A DNA stretch of 38,874 nucleotides from Mariniblastus sp. (GTDB lineage: Bacteria; Planctomycetota; Planctomycetia; Pirellulales; Pirellulaceae): NCBI GenBank assembly GCA_014237975.1, contig JABACA010000031.1, positions 1-38,874 of the forward strand. Direction: 5' to 3'. The notes below the pieces were generated by a model. The model searched no databases and was not told the DNA's origin. It worked only from the letters and a program-made list of their open reading frames with translations. Positions 1-8,954 of the stretch are shown here, piece after piece. Made by a program: the position numbers and the translations under genes. How positions within the stretch are numbered: position 1 is the first letter of the stretch; each line of letters opens with the position of its first letter.

Positions 1-142
1 TCAACTGGTTGGCCAGGTGCTCCAAATTCGGCAGAGGTTCGATGCCCATCTCTGGGCAGGCGAGTTTTACCGCATTTTCCCACTTACCGGTAGATTCAAG
101 CACAACCACCGAAGGCCTTGTCTGGCAACATGATAGGTTCAC
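1..142 (-). CDS. Partial hypothetical protein coupled to the PAS/AAA regulator
   Basis: A reading frame of 47 codons is open on the minus strand from a GTG at 142-140 to the left edge, so the gene is cut by the window. The GTG overlaps the TGA stop of the upstream regulator (GTGA, 4 nt), which suggests translational coupling and one operon. The visible protein contains the stretch VVVLESTGKWENAVKL, whose beta-strand/helix character looks like a real protein. I do not recognise the family. Internal GTG codons at 109 and 103 are alternative starts. Being coupled to a regulator, it may work in the same pathway; this is inference. Confidence 0.55.
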   Translation of the reverse strand, partial: MNLSCCQTRPSVVVLESTGKWENAVKLACPEMGIEPLPNLEHLANQL

Positions 143-1569
143 AAGCTGGCCTCGTTTTCGTCGGCTGCTTCGAGAAAGGCGGATGAATCGACACGGCTCT
201 CCTGCTCGCTGTTGGCGTGGGTGTTCAGGTCGAAATGGGCCAACCGACGGAGCAGTTTGGCCCGGTTGATTCCGAGCAACTTGGCCGCCTTGGATTTATT
301 TTGCTTTCCTTGGTTAAGTGCCCGCACAATCAACTCTCGTTCGATCGATTCCAGGTACGCATCCAAGTCAATCTTAAGTTCCGGTCTGGTTTCATATCGG
401 GTTGCCTTGGCCCGTTGCTGGATCGATTCGGAAAAGTCAGCAGCCTGGATCTCGGGACCTTGAGCATTTTGACAGGCTTCCAGAACGGCCTGTTTGAGTT
501 GATCAAGGTTCCTGGGCCATCGGCATTGCGCCAGGAGTTCGAGGGCCGATTTGGAACAACCGCCAAACTGTCTTGAATGGTGAGCATTGCGTTCTTCGAC
601 GAATGCTTGAACCAGCATCGGTATATCTTCCAATCGCTCGGCCAAGGAAGTTGTTTGAATGACCATCGTACTTAGATAAAAGGCCAGATCCGGATCGTAT
701 TGGCGCTGTTGGGCCATTTCGAGCAGGGAGCGGGAGCTGGTAGCCATGATTCGCAATCGAAAGTCAGGAAGTTGTATGAATCCACAAAGCTCCTGTTGGG
801 CTGCCGAATCAAGTTGGTCGACATCCAAAATCAGCAGCCAGTCTTTTCCAGTTCGATCACGTTGGTCATCAACCCAGCTCTTGACCGTTTTTTGCAGCAT
901 TTCTCGATCCGTCAAACTGCCATGAATGGTAACCAACTGATCGTTGATTTGCTTTCGCTCGTTGAACAGGGTGTTTGCCAAATGAGCTTTGCCCGTTGCC
1001 GGTGGCCCAGTGATTAGCAAATCACTATTGCATTCGATCGCGACCATCGCTTGTCGGCGCATCCGGTTGGCGGCAGGTGATTGGCCCACCAGGTGATTCA
1101 AACTGTAGTTAGCGTTCAATTCTCGACTGAGCGCAGCGAGTTGAGTATGCAGGTTCTCGCTGTCGTCATTGACGGATGGTTCAAGTGCCGACCGGTCCGA
1201 CGGTTCGGCAATCGCAAAAATGAGACCACTGGACTCCATGTCTTGAACTTCAAGTCGAGTAAAATGGACGTTCCTGTAACGAACGTCACCTTGTTCTTCA
1301 CGAAAAACAGTGGCTTGAACGGACGGTTTGTTTTCGATAGCAGGAGGCGGGCACAGACCGCGGACACGGTTCTTGGTGTCGTTGTTTAGCTCGGCGGAAG
1401 TGTAGACACAACGCTGTCCAATCAATTGGTCCAGCTCAAGTCCAACCCACTTTGCGCAGGCCTTGCTGGCATACAGGATCTCGAAGTCCAGATTCAATAC
1501 GTAAGCAAATGCGGGTGATCCTTCGAACAACTTGGCAAGAGAAGGCATTCGGGTTCTAGACTTGGCCAT
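139..1569 (-). CDS. PAS / sigma-54-like AAA+ / Fis-type regulator with degenerate activation domain
   Basis: Predicted DNA-binding regulator of 476 aa. Order of parts: PAS-like sensor (about 15-65), linker (125-160), AAA+ domain resembling sigma-54 activators with Walker A GPPATGKA at 188-195 and a Walker B-like LLILDVD at 245-251, and a C-terminal Fis-type helix-turn-helix (about 408-445, SKAAKLLGINRAKLLRRL). The GAFTGA loop that canonical activators use to contact sigma-54 is missing, and the Walker B acidic pair DE is DV. It is therefore unlikely to be a standard sigma-54 activator and may act as a plain DNA-binding sensor. The open frame extends back to 2103, but that part is antisense to ruvB. 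The ATG at 1569 is preceded by GGTGGAAACGGT and begins MAKSRTRM, directly before the PAS domain, so I chose it. Divergent from ruvB. Confidence 0.85.
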   Translation of the reverse strand: MAKSRTRMPSLAKLFEGSPAFAYVLNLDFEILYASKACAKWVGLELDQLIGQRCVYTSAELNNDTKNRVRGLCPPPAIENKPSVQATVFREEQGDVRYRNVHFTRLEVQDMESSGLIFAIAEPSDRSALEPSVNDDSENLHTQLAALSRELNANYSLNHLVGQSPAANRMRRQAMVAIECNSDLLITGPPATGKAHLANTLFNERKQINDQLVTIHGSLTDREMLQKTVKSWVDDQRDRTGKDWLLILDVDQLDSAAQQELCGFIQLPDFRLRIMATSSRSLLEMAQQRQYDPDLAFYLSTMVIQTTSLAERLEDIPMLVQAFVEERNAHHSRQFGGCSKSALELLAQCRWPRNLDQLKQAVLEACQNAQGPEIQAADFSESIQQRAKATRYETRPELKIDLDAYLESIERELIVRALNQGKQNKSKAAKLLGINRAKLLRRLAHFDLNTHANSEQESRVDSSAFLEAADENEASL

Positions 1570-1837
1570 ACCGTTTCCACCGGTTAAATTTTGTTCGTCA
1601 GGGAACTGGCAGCAAGTGGCCAACGGGTTATCCATCGGACGGCTGCCACAACGATCATTCCATTCTGTTTCAATCTGCCTTGGAATTCGAGGCCGAGACC
1701 CGTTTTTTAGGTGGCTTGGCGAAAATTCATTGTTTCTTGAACCTGCCAATCTCCATGGGGCCAAGGCGATGGAGGTAGGCGAAGCCAGACGGACTCTGCT
1801 ATAGTTTGAAAAACAGTGAACCTCAAAGCGCCAAGTT
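1570..1837. promoter_or_regulatory. Divergent intergenic region between the regulator and ruvB
   Basis: This 268-nt spacer separates two divergently transcribed genes and must hold both promoters. A TATAGT at 1800-1805 could be a -10 element for ruvB, 33 nt before its ATG, but I see no convincing -35 at the right distance. No gene is supported here. Confidence 0.3.
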
Positions 1838-2866
1838 ATGTCACGAGAAAAAATTCTCTCCAATGCTCCCAATCCCGAAGACGACGATCCCAAGCTGCGT
1901 CCGTCACGGATGAGCGAGATGATTGGCCAAAGGAGGGTTATTGAACGGCTCAGAATCGCCATCGAGGCGGCCAAGAAACGGGAAGACGTTCTTGGGCATA
2001 TTTTGTTTGATGGACCACCCGGGTTGGGCAAGACGACGTTTGCCCACTGTATACCGAATGAAATGAACGTTCCGGTGGAATTTCTGGCGGGTCCCAGTCT
2101 CAAAGCCCCTAAGGACCTGGTTCCCAGTTTGACGAATCTGCAAAAAAAACAGGTGTTGTTTATCGATGAAATTCACAGGATTCCCAAAGCGGTGGAAGAA
2201 TATCTCTACACGGCGATGGAAGATTTCAGAATTGACCTGATTATTGGCGATGGGCTTAATGCCAGAACTCATAACGTGAAATTAAGTCCGTTTACCTTGA
2301 TCGGCGCCACGACCCGTGCAGGAATGCTGACAGGTCCACTACGAGACCGTTTTCAGATTCGCGAACACCTCGATTTTTATTCACTCGAGGAATTAACCAT
2401 GATTGTCATCAAAAATGCTGCCAAATTGAATATCGAAATTGATCAACAGGCGGCCAATGAAATCGCCAGTCGCAGTCGTAATACGCCGCGCATCGCCAAC
2501 AACCGGCTACGGTGGGTGCGGGATTATGCCCAAAGCCGTGCCGATGGTGTGATTACGTTAGACGTGGCCAAATCCGCGTTGCAGATGGCGCAAATTGACG
2601 AATTGGGATTGGATCGACAGGATGTGAAATACCTGGAGACATTGATTCGTGTTTGCATGGGAGGCCCTGCTGGAGCTGAAACGATTGCGGCGACAATGAA
2701 TGCGTCTAGCGACACGTTGGTGGATGAGATTGAACCGTTTTTGTTGCGCATCGAATTGATCACGCGAACGCCGCGTGGCCGGGTAGCGACTGCCAAAGCC
2801 CACGCTCATCTGGGAATCAACAACCCGGCAGGCCTCGATCAGGGCGGCCTGTTCACCGATTCCTGA
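1838..2866 (+). CDS. ruvB: Holliday junction branch migration helicase RuvB
   Basis: ATP-driven motor of the RuvAB complex, which migrates Holliday junctions during recombination and repair. The 342-aa protein has the usual RuvB length and all landmarks: Walker A GPPGLGKT (59-66), Walker B with DEIH (110-113), sensor 1 GATTRAG (156-162), an arginine finger in GPLRDRF (R169), and the C-terminal winged-helix domain with TPRGRVAT. Small departures from consensus are visible (NTPRIANNRLRWVRDYA), none in a catalytic residue. The ATG at 1838 has no strong Shine-Dalgarno sequence, but the N-terminus aligns with the family. ruvA and ruvC are not adjacent, so the gene stands alone here. Confidence 0.97.
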   Translation: MSREKILSNAPNPEDDDPKLRPSRMSEMIGQRRVIERLRIAIEAAKKREDVLGHILFDGPPGLGKTTFAHCIPNEMNVPVEFLAGPSLKAPKDLVPSLTNLQKKQVLFIDEIHRIPKAVEEYLYTAMEDFRIDLIIGDGLNARTHNVKLSPFTLIGATTRAGMLTGPLRDRFQIREHLDFYSLEELTMIVIKNAAKLNIEIDQQAANEIASRSRNTPRIANNRLRWVRDYAQSRADGVITLDVAKSALQMAQIDELGLDRQDVKYLETLIRVCMGGPAGAETIAATMNASSDTLVDEIEPFLLRIELITRTPRGRVATAKAHAHLGINNPAGLDQGGLFTDS

Positions 2867-3129
2867 ACCTGGCGGCTTCCCGACCGGCTCCACGCGGGAT
2901 CGCGATGGCTTTCCTAATCCTTATGATCGAAGTACACTCACCGCAAATCAGGACTTCCGACATTCGGGACGTTGACACGTTTTCGGACGAATCCTACCAT
3001 TTTTCGGTTGATTCATGATGGGCAGTTGAATTTCAAGGGCCTCGCAGCGCTCCGTTGCGGAATCGTGAATTTCCGGTTTAGATCATCGCTGTATTGGCGA
3101 CAGCCAAAATCTGAAAAAGGAAGTTAGTA

Positions 3130-4041
3130 TTGGACAAAATCGCTTTCCTGTTTCCCGGGCAAGGTGCACAGCAAGTAGGCATGTGCCGTGAGATCTGTGA
3201 GGCGTTGCCGGCTGCTCGTGAGCTGTTGGAACGGGCCAATGACGTACTACGGTACGATTTGGCGAAAATCTGTTTTGAGGGGCCTGAAGATCGCCTGAAC
3301 TCGACCGTGGTTAGCCAGCCGGCGCTGTACGTCTCCAGTTTTTTAGCTTTGGAAAAATTGCGAGACGAGTCTCCCCAGTTGATTGACGATTGCCAGGCCG
3401 CAGCCGGGTTGAGTTTGGGTGAGTATACCGCGATCGCCTTCGCCGGTGGGTTTTCATTCGAAGACGGCCTCAAACTGGTTCAGAGGCGAGGTGAGGCAAT
3501 GCAGGCCGCTGCCGATGAAACGCCGAGCGGGATGGTGAGTGTTCTTGGATTGGAACGGAGCCAGGTAGCGGAGGTCTGCGATGCAGCCCGTCAGGAGGGT
3601 GAAATACTACAGATTGCGAATCTTCTTTGTCCGGGTAACACGGCCGTATCTGGGCATCAGGAGTCGTGCAATCATGTCGCGGCGGTCGCTGAATCTGCCG
3701 GTGCCATGAAGAGTATTCCACTTGCCGTGGCGGGGGCCTTTCATACTTTGATCATGGAATCGGCTGTCGCAAAACTGGAATCAGCATTGGCCGAGGTCGA
3801 AATTCAACCTAGCCGAATTCCTGTTTATTCCAACGTGGATGCCAAGCCACACACGGAGCCCGACGAATTCCGCGAGTTGCTGGTCCGCCAGGTTTGTTCT
3901 CCCGTCCTTTGGCATGATTCGATACAACAGTTGCTGGACGATGATTTTAATGAGTTTTTTGAAGTGGGATATGGCCGGGTATTGCGGGGGCTGATGAAAC
4001 GAATCGCTCGTCGTACGCCTTGTCATGGTGTCCTTGAATAA
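3130..4041 (+). CDS. fabD: Malonyl-CoA:ACP transacylase FabD
   Basis: Loads malonyl groups from CoA onto acyl carrier protein for fatty-acid elongation in the cytoplasm. The 303-aa product shows the family's N-terminal FPGQGAQ, the nucleophile elbow GLSLGEY with Ser95, an Arg at 120 within the LVQRRGEAM block, and the catalytic His205 in AGAFHT. The start is TTG: an AAAGGAAG Shine-Dalgarno at 3116-3123 lies 6 nt upstream, and the protein then begins exactly at the conserved DKIAFLFPGQG. It is the first gene of a fabD-fabG-acpP-fabF cluster. plsX and fabH, which often precede fabD, are absent from the upstream sequence. Confidence 0.96.
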   Translation: MDKIAFLFPGQGAQQVGMCREICEALPAARELLERANDVLRYDLAKICFEGPEDRLNSTVVSQPALYVSSFLALEKLRDESPQLIDDCQAAAGLSLGEYTAIAFAGGFSFEDGLKLVQRRGEAMQAAADETPSGMVSVLGLERSQVAEVCDAARQEGEILQIANLLCPGNTAVSGHQESCNHVAAVAESAGAMKSIPLAVAGAFHTLIMESAVAKLESALAEVEIQPSRIPVYSNVDAKPHTEPDEFRELLVRQVCSPVLWHDSIQQLLDDDFNEFFEVGYGRVLRGLMKRIARRTPCHGVLE

Positions 4042-4095
4042 GACAGAATAAAACGATCGAACTTGTCGATCTCAACTATTTTTGAAGGAAGTGAA

Positions 4096-4857
4096 ATGAG
4101 TTTGGATTCCCTGAAAGTTGACCTGACTGACCAGACAGCGATCGTTACCGGTGCATCGCAGGGTTTGGGAAGAGCCATGGCGATTGGCTTGGCCGGTGCC
4201 GGAGCCCGTGTCGCTTGTGTTGCGCGAAATGCTGAAAAGTTGGCAGACACGGTTGAGGTGATTAAACAGGCAGGAGGTGATGCCGAGGTGATGGCTGCCA
4301 ACGTGAGTGACAGCGAATCAGTTGACAACATTGTTAGTACGGTGGCCGAGAACTGGGGGCGACTGGATATCATGGTCAACAACGCCGGTATTACCCGCGA
4401 TAATCTGTTGCCTGCCATGTCAGACGAACAATGGGACGATGTGATCAACATTAATTTGCGAGGAGCATTTCTTTTTAGTCGAGCTGCCAGCAAGGTGATG
4501 ATGCGGGCCAGATCGGGGCGGATTATTAATATTTCAAGTGTTTCCGGGTTGATTGGGAACGCGGGCCAGACCAATTATTCAGCCTCCAAGGCGGGTATGA
4601 TTGGAATGACCAGGAGTTTGAGCAAGGAGCTTGCCAAGCGAAAGGTCACGGTTAACGCGGTAGCCCCCGGTTTCATCGCCAGTGAAATGACCGAAGCTTT
4701 GGGAGATGCCATTTTGTCGGAAGTCAAAAAAGCCATACCTGCGCGGCGTTTGGGGACTCCTGACGACGTTACGGCATGTGTTTTGTTTTTGGCCAGCCCG
4801 GCAGCGGCTTACGTTACGGGGCAAGTCTTGACCGTTGATGGCGGGATGACTGGCTAG
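4096..4857 (+). CDS. fabG: 3-oxoacyl-[ACP] reductase FabG
   Basis: NADPH-dependent short-chain dehydrogenase that reduces 3-oxoacyl-ACP in each elongation cycle. In the 253-aa protein the cofactor motif TGASQGLG is at 18-25, NNAG at about 95-98, and the catalytic Ser148, Tyr161 and Lys165 (YSASK) are all present. The C-terminus ends VTGQVLTVDGGMTG as in bona fide FabG. An in-frame TTG at 4063 exists, but the ATG at 4096 follows GAAGGAAGTGAA and gives the normal N-terminus. It lies 54 nt after fabD, consistent with one transcript. Confidence 0.95.
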   Translation: MSLDSLKVDLTDQTAIVTGASQGLGRAMAIGLAGAGARVACVARNAEKLADTVEVIKQAGGDAEVMAANVSDSESVDNIVSTVAENWGRLDIMVNNAGITRDNLLPAMSDEQWDDVININLRGAFLFSRAASKVMMRARSGRIINISSVSGLIGNAGQTNYSASKAGMIGMTRSLSKELAKRKVTVNAVAPGFIASEMTEALGDAILSEVKKAIPARRLGTPDDVTACVLFLASPAAAYVTGQVLTVDGGMTG

Positions 4858-4915
4858 AAATAGGCCTGCCTGGGATAAAATGGCTCTTGAACGGTTGCAA
4901 ACTCTGTTTCACGCC

Positions 4916-4945
4916 TTGACCCTTTTGTCGATAATCCTCTATCTT
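4916..4945 (+). promoter_or_regulatory. Candidate promoter for acpP
   Basis: TTGACC (4916-4921) and TATCTT (4940-4945) are separated by 18 nt, a fair match to a housekeeping -35/-10 pair. They lie in the 181-nt spacer between fabG and acpP, about 95 nt before the acpP start. The spacer is long for an operon, which fits separate boosting of acpP. This is inference from motif matching only. Confidence 0.35.
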
Positions 4946-5038
4946 TGGATGTCAATGCAAATTACACTGGCCCCTGAAAAATGGCGAGCAGACTGTAAAA
5001 CTTAGAATTTTCAATGATTTAACAAAGGAGGCCGATCA

Positions 5039-5272
5039 ATGTCGTCGGTCGAAGAGAAAGTAATCGATATTGTTGCCGGACAATTAGGTGTGGATAAAGA
5101 GAAGATCAAACCGGAGTCCAATTTTGTCAATGACTTGGGAGCCGATTCTTTGGATACGGTGGAACTGGTTATGGAGTTGGAAGAGGAGTTTGATATCAGT
5201 ATCCCGGATGAAGACGCGGAAAAGATCCAGACCGTTGGTGAAGCGATCAAACACATCGAGAATGGTAGCTAA
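5039..5272 (+). CDS. acpP: Acyl carrier protein
   Basis: Small acidic carrier that holds growing acyl chains on a 4'-phosphopantetheine arm. The 77-aa length is typical. The modification site is Ser37 in [18 protein letters not shown], the universal ACP signature. A strong AAAGGAGG Shine-Dalgarno sequence sits just upstream of the ATG, as expected for one of the most abundant proteins in the cell. It lies between fabG and fabF, the standard position. Confidence 0.97.
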   Translation: MSSVEEKVIDIVAGQLGVDKEKIKPESNFVNDLGADSLDTVELVMELEEEFDISIPDEDAEKIQTVGEAIKHIENGS

Positions 5273-5283
5273 GTTTTTTGGTT

Positions 5284-6525
5284 ATGAAGCGTCGAATCGT
5301 TGTTACCGGGTGGGGCCTCGTTAGCTCACTTAGTTGCGAGGTTGAGGATTGCTGGAACCGCATCTTGGCAGGCGAGAGTGGTGTTCACGAGATTCGCTTG
5401 ATTGAGACCGGTGACATGAAGGTCAAGATAGGCGGTGACGTCTACGACTGGGAGTGTTCGGATTTCCTGAATCCAAAAGCCTGCAAGAAGATGGATCGAT
5501 TTTCCCAGTTTGCAATGGTCGCTGCAGATCAGGCGATCAAGTCATCGGGTATCGATTTTTCAACGGGTGATAATCTTCGATACGGTTGTCTTTTAGGTTC
5601 CGGCATTGGTGGCCTGATTACCATTTCCGAACAGATGGAGCGACTGGTCATCAAAGGTCCCAGCCGCGTTTCACCACTGACGATTCCCAAATTGATGTTA
5701 AACGCCGGTGGTGGCAACATCGCGATTCAACACAATTTGCGGGGCCCCAACTATTCCGTGGCTACGGCCTGCGCCAGTGCCGGAAATGCAATGGGCGATG
5801 CCTTGAATCTGATTGGCAAGGGCGAATGCGATCTGCTTGTCACCGGGGGAGCCGAGTGTGCCTTGACGCGAATCGGCGTCAGTGCGTTTCAGAACATGCG
5901 GGCACTTTCTTTGCGTAATGACAATCCCAGCGCGGCAAGCCGGCCGTTTGACCGTGGCAGGGATGGCTTTGTGTTGAGCGAAGCGGCTGGCATCCTGATT
6001 TTCGAGGAGCTGGAGCATGCCAAGGCCCGTAATGCGGAAATTCTGGGCGAGGTGATTGGGTTTGGAACCACCTGCGACGCCGGCCACATTACGTCTCCCG
6101 ACCCGACCGGATCGGGTGCGACACGTGCCATGAGCCTGGCTTTGCAGGATGCGGGCATTGCACCCGAAGAGGTTGACTACATCAACGCTCACGGCACCAG
6201 TACACCCTTGGGTGACAAAGCCGAAACGATCGCCATGAAAAATGTTTTTGGCGATCACGCCTATCGCGTCAGTATTTCCAGTACCAAGAGCCAGATCGGG
6301 CATTCATTGGGTGCCAGTGGTGGGCTGGAATTGATCTTTTCGCTGAAGGCGATCTTGAACAATTTAGTGCCGCCCACGATTAATCTGGATGATCCCGACC
6401 CGGAATGCGATCTGGATTATACGCCCAACGTTCCCAAGGAGCGCAAAATCAGGACCGCCATGAGCAATAGCTTCGGTTTTGGTGGCCACAATGCCTCGAT
6501 GATCGTGAAAGAATTCTCCGACTGA
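5284..6525 (+). CDS. fabF: 3-oxoacyl-[ACP] synthase II FabF
   Basis: Condensing enzyme that extends acyl-ACP with malonyl-ACP. The 413-aa product has the thiolase-fold triad Cys163 (VATACASAGNA), His303 (NAHGTSTPLGD) and His340 (GHSLGASGG), plus Lys335, and ends with the SNSFGFGGHNAS block. The ATG at 5284 begins MKRRIVVTGWG, the expected N-terminus; a TTG two codons earlier (5278) is an alternative. No clear Shine-Dalgarno sequence is present and the acpP stop is only 11 nt away, so translation may be coupled. A terminator follows at 6646-6670. Confidence 0.96.
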   Translation: MKRRIVVTGWGLVSSLSCEVEDCWNRILAGESGVHEIRLIETGDMKVKIGGDVYDWECSDFLNPKACKKMDRFSQFAMVAADQAIKSSGIDFSTGDNLRYGCLLGSGIGGLITISEQMERLVIKGPSRVSPLTIPKLMLNAGGGNIAIQHNLRGPNYSVATACASAGNAMGDALNLIGKGECDLLVTGGAECALTRIGVSAFQNMRALSLRNDNPSAASRPFDRGRDGFVLSEAAGILIFEELEHAKARNAEILGEVIGFGTTCDAGHITSPDPTGSGATRAMSLALQDAGIAPEEVDYINAHGTSTPLGDKAETIAMKNVFGDHAYRVSISSTKSQIGHSLGASGGLELIFSLKAILNNLVPPTINLDDPDPECDLDYTPNVPKERKIRTAMSNSFGFGGHNASMIVKEFSD

Positions 6526-6645
6526 CGAATCAGTACGATTACCGGTAACCTTCTCTGAAAACCGAGTCATGGGTGGTTCGTGTTATTTGCCTGAATTCTT
6601 TAGCAGCAGCGTTTTGATGGCAATTCACTGTTTGGGTCACGTGGT

Positions 6646-6670
6646 AGCCGCCTCGGCAAGGCAGCTTTTT
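6646..6670 (+). terminator. Rho-independent terminator of the fab cluster
   Basis: AGCCGCCT (6646-6653) pairs with AGGCAGCT (6659-6666) around the 5-nt loop CGGCA with one C-A mismatch. The stem runs straight into TTTTT (6666-6670). It lies about 120 nt after fabF and before the 3' end of the convergent PLP-enzyme gene. Confidence 0.6.
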
Positions 6671-6689
6671 CACTGGGGGAATCACCCCG

Positions 6690-8477
6690 TCAGTATCCCG
6701 GACAATCCTGTAGCTCAACATCGACAAACTTGGCATGGGCCTGGACGTAGTTTTGGCGGACCAGTTCGCGAGCATCTGACTCAGGCATGAAGCCATCTGA
6801 AAAATTCGGTATGTCAAGGTCGATGGTGCCTCGTGCAGCAAAAACGAGGTGCCGAATCAGATCAAATGGATCCTCGTCACCGATCGCAAACCGGAGTGTT
6901 GTCGGGCTGAGTCCGGCCGCATTAAGCGCCTCTTCATCTAGCTCGGAATGTGTCGTGAGTGCCGGGCAGCTAACGATGGTGTTGGATTGCCCCAGGCTGA
7001 TCATGTGGCCAAACGTGGGCGACAGGGAGTCAACAAACCGTTTGAACGTGTTGGTTTGTATCTCGCCCATGTCAATAGTGAACAACGGCGCAGGCAGACC
7101 CAGATGCATATATTTTTGGCAAAGCTCAAAGTTGTCGTTACCAGCGACAGCATTGCAATGAACGGTAATACCGGGGTGGGCATCGAGGAATTTGGCGAAT
7201 ATCAGTGTGTTGATGCACTTGCGCAACATGCGCACGGCCAGGGTCCGCATCCCTTGCATGACTTCAAACGCGGCATCCGCATTAAGAAACGCTCCTTTGA
7301 CATAATAAACGTTCCAAAACATGGTTTGGTCCCAGGAGAATTCGCCGAACGACTCGCCTTTGGGAATAAACATGTTTTCATTTCTGCCAATCACGCAGCC
7401 GGCAATCGCACTACCACATCCACTGAGGTCCTTGGTGTAACTGTGAATGACGTAATCTGGACGTTCGACCGGGTCTTCGCGCTGCAGCGTGCGGTAGAGA
7501 AACGGAGTTCCCACGGTTGCATCCAGCACGACTGTCAGGTTCTCGGCATGGGCCTTTTTGCAGATTTCAGCAACGTCCATCACGTAGCCATGGGGATTAC
7601 AGGGTGATTCCAGATAGACATAAATTCTTCGTCCTTCCGCTAGCCGCTTGGCGTGCTTTTTCCGCGCCTGATCAAGACACGCTGAAAAGTCGGCTGCGGA
7701 GTAACCATCAAACGTCTCAACAGAGACTTCGAGGTTGCCGTCCTTGGCGTACCAGTCATGAATCAACTGGTAAGCGCCTCCGTAGATGTTGCGGCTGGTA
7801 ATCAGGATGTCATCGCGACCCAATACGTGTGCCAGGACGGCATCAATGGCGGCCATGCCACTGTTGAAGTTCCAGGCCAGGTACTCATTGGCATAAGGTC
7901 CCGCTTCCAGGTCGACAATATGATTTGCCAGGCAAACACTGGTTGGGTTGAGGAGTCGTGAGTAGATTTCCAACATCAGTTCCTTGCCGCGAAACGCATC
8001 GGCAATCCACTCGGAACATGCATAAATGTAGGTTGCCGTTCGGGTAATCACGGGGGTCGCCGAGAAAAGTGCCGTCACGTTGTCGAAAACAGGGTACGGG
8101 CCTTTGGCGATCTGCGTGGCACCGGAATAACCAAGGGCCTGGTACGATTTCCGGAACGGATGCTGCAGCGTGTCCAGCAATTTAGCGAGCTGGAATGAGA
8201 GGAATTTTTTGGCGTTGAATCGCTGGATTTTTTCCGTCTGGTCCAGATCGTTCATCGATTCAATTGTCAATTGCCACAATCGCTCAATGTCATGCTGGCT
8301 CTCGTACATTCGAGAGACAATTTGTTTTAATGTCTGCCCGTATTCGTCGTCCGGATTGATCCCAAAGTGTTCCAACTGTTCATCGACCAGCTCGGCAACG
8401 GTCGTGGCCTGGGTGGAATTACGGCGAGGAGACAGCTTTTTCAACAGGGCAATAGACGAATCGGTCGCGGTGGTCAT
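6690..8477 (-). CDS. Large PLP-dependent enzyme of the Cys/Met metabolism (trans-sulfuration) family
   Basis: Fold-type I PLP enzyme related to cystathionine gamma-synthase and methionine gamma-lyase. At 595 aa it is far longer than the roughly 400 aa usual for the family. The catalytic part starts after about 130 residues: YSRLLNPT (172-179), the cofactor Asp in VVLDAT (D319) and the Schiff-base lysine in HSYTKDLSG (K349). The first 130 residues are helical with charged segments and match no domain I know. Substrate cannot be read from sequence. The ATG at 8477 has GGAG 8 nt upstream. The gene is divergent from the small membrane protein at 8589 and isolated from any sulfur or methionine gene. 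Confidence 0.85.
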   Translation of the reverse strand: MTTATDSSIALLKKLSPRRNSTQATTVAELVDEQLEHFGINPDDEYGQTLKQIVSRMYESQHDIERLWQLTIESMNDLDQTEKIQRFNAKKFLSFQLAKLLDTLQHPFRKSYQALGYSGATQIAKGPYPVFDNVTALFSATPVITRTATYIYACSEWIADAFRGKELMLEIYSRLLNPTSVCLANHIVDLEAGPYANEYLAWNFNSGMAAIDAVLAHVLGRDDILITSRNIYGGAYQLIHDWYAKDGNLEVSVETFDGYSAADFSACLDQARKKHAKRLAEGRRIYVYLESPCNPHGYVMDVAEICKKAHAENLTVVLDATVGTPFLYRTLQREDPVERPDYVIHSYTKDLSGCGSAIAGCVIGRNENMFIPKGESFGEFSWDQTMFWNVYYVKGAFLNADAAFEVMQGMRTLAVRMLRKCINTLIFAKFLDAHPGITVHCNAVAGNDNFELCQKYMHLGLPAPLFTIDMGEIQTNTFKRFVDSLSPTFGHMISLGQSNTIVSCPALTTHSELDEEALNAAGLSPTTLRFAIGDEDPFDLIRHLVFAARGTIDLDIPNFSDGFMPESDARELVRQNYVQAHAKFVDVELQDCPGY

Positions 8478-8588
8478 TAATTTCTCCGGTGATTGTGAAA
8501 CGCTTGATCTGGTATCATTGGATAAGCATTTCTTGCAAAAGGCAAGCTCGCAGGGGCCTGGTTTTCTCCGTCACTTGGACGCAGATTT

Positions 8589-8954
8589 ATGAAGAAAACG
8601 TACAGAATTGGATTTCGAAGATCGTTCCGTTTTTATGGACTTATGTTCATTCTGTTTGGTTTGTTTCTCACCATTCTCGATATCCGAGACGGTTGGATCG
8701 ATGCGGAAGCCTGGCACGACGCGATCTGGTCGGCCGCTTTCAGTTTTGTAGGCATCTGTGGTCTGGGGGCCATTATCTGGAGTTTTCCACTTTTATATGC
8801 CCGCGGTCTCTCGCGCAGCCAGATCGGCAAATCGAATCGTCGCCCTCGTCAATCGTTTGCTGAAATGATCCACACCGACAGTGCTGATCTTGAAACGGCT
8901 GATGACCCTGCCGATGCCGACGGCAACGTCGCGGCGGATGAGCCTGCCAACTAG
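8589..8954 (+). CDS. Small two-helix membrane protein, unknown function
   Basis: A 121-aa protein with a basic N-terminus (KKTYRIGFRRSFRFY), a first hydrophobic segment at about 17-32, a second at about 45-68 (FVGICGLGAIIWSFPLLYA) and a hydrophilic acidic tail rich in Asp and Ala. The pattern predicts an inner-membrane hairpin with the tail in the cytoplasm. I do not recognise a family. Its last 4 nt overlap the 3' end of the convergent molybdopterin-domain gene. Confidence 0.7.
   Translation: MKKTYRIGFRRSFRFYGLMFILFGLFLTILDIRDGWIDAEAWHDAIWSAAFSFVGICGLGAIIWSFPLLYARGLSRSQIGKSNRRPRQSFAEMIHTDSADLETADDPADADGNVAADEPAN

Noticed and set aside
1570-2103. N-terminal extension of the PAS/AAA regulator across ruvB
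   Set aside because: The frame is open but antisense to ruvB and lacks protein-like features; the ATG at 1569 has a ribosome-binding site and starts before the PAS domain.
2881-3000. 37-codon frame starting MAFLILMIEV before fabD
   Set aside because: No ribosome-binding site and no match to rpmF or other genes often found before fabD.
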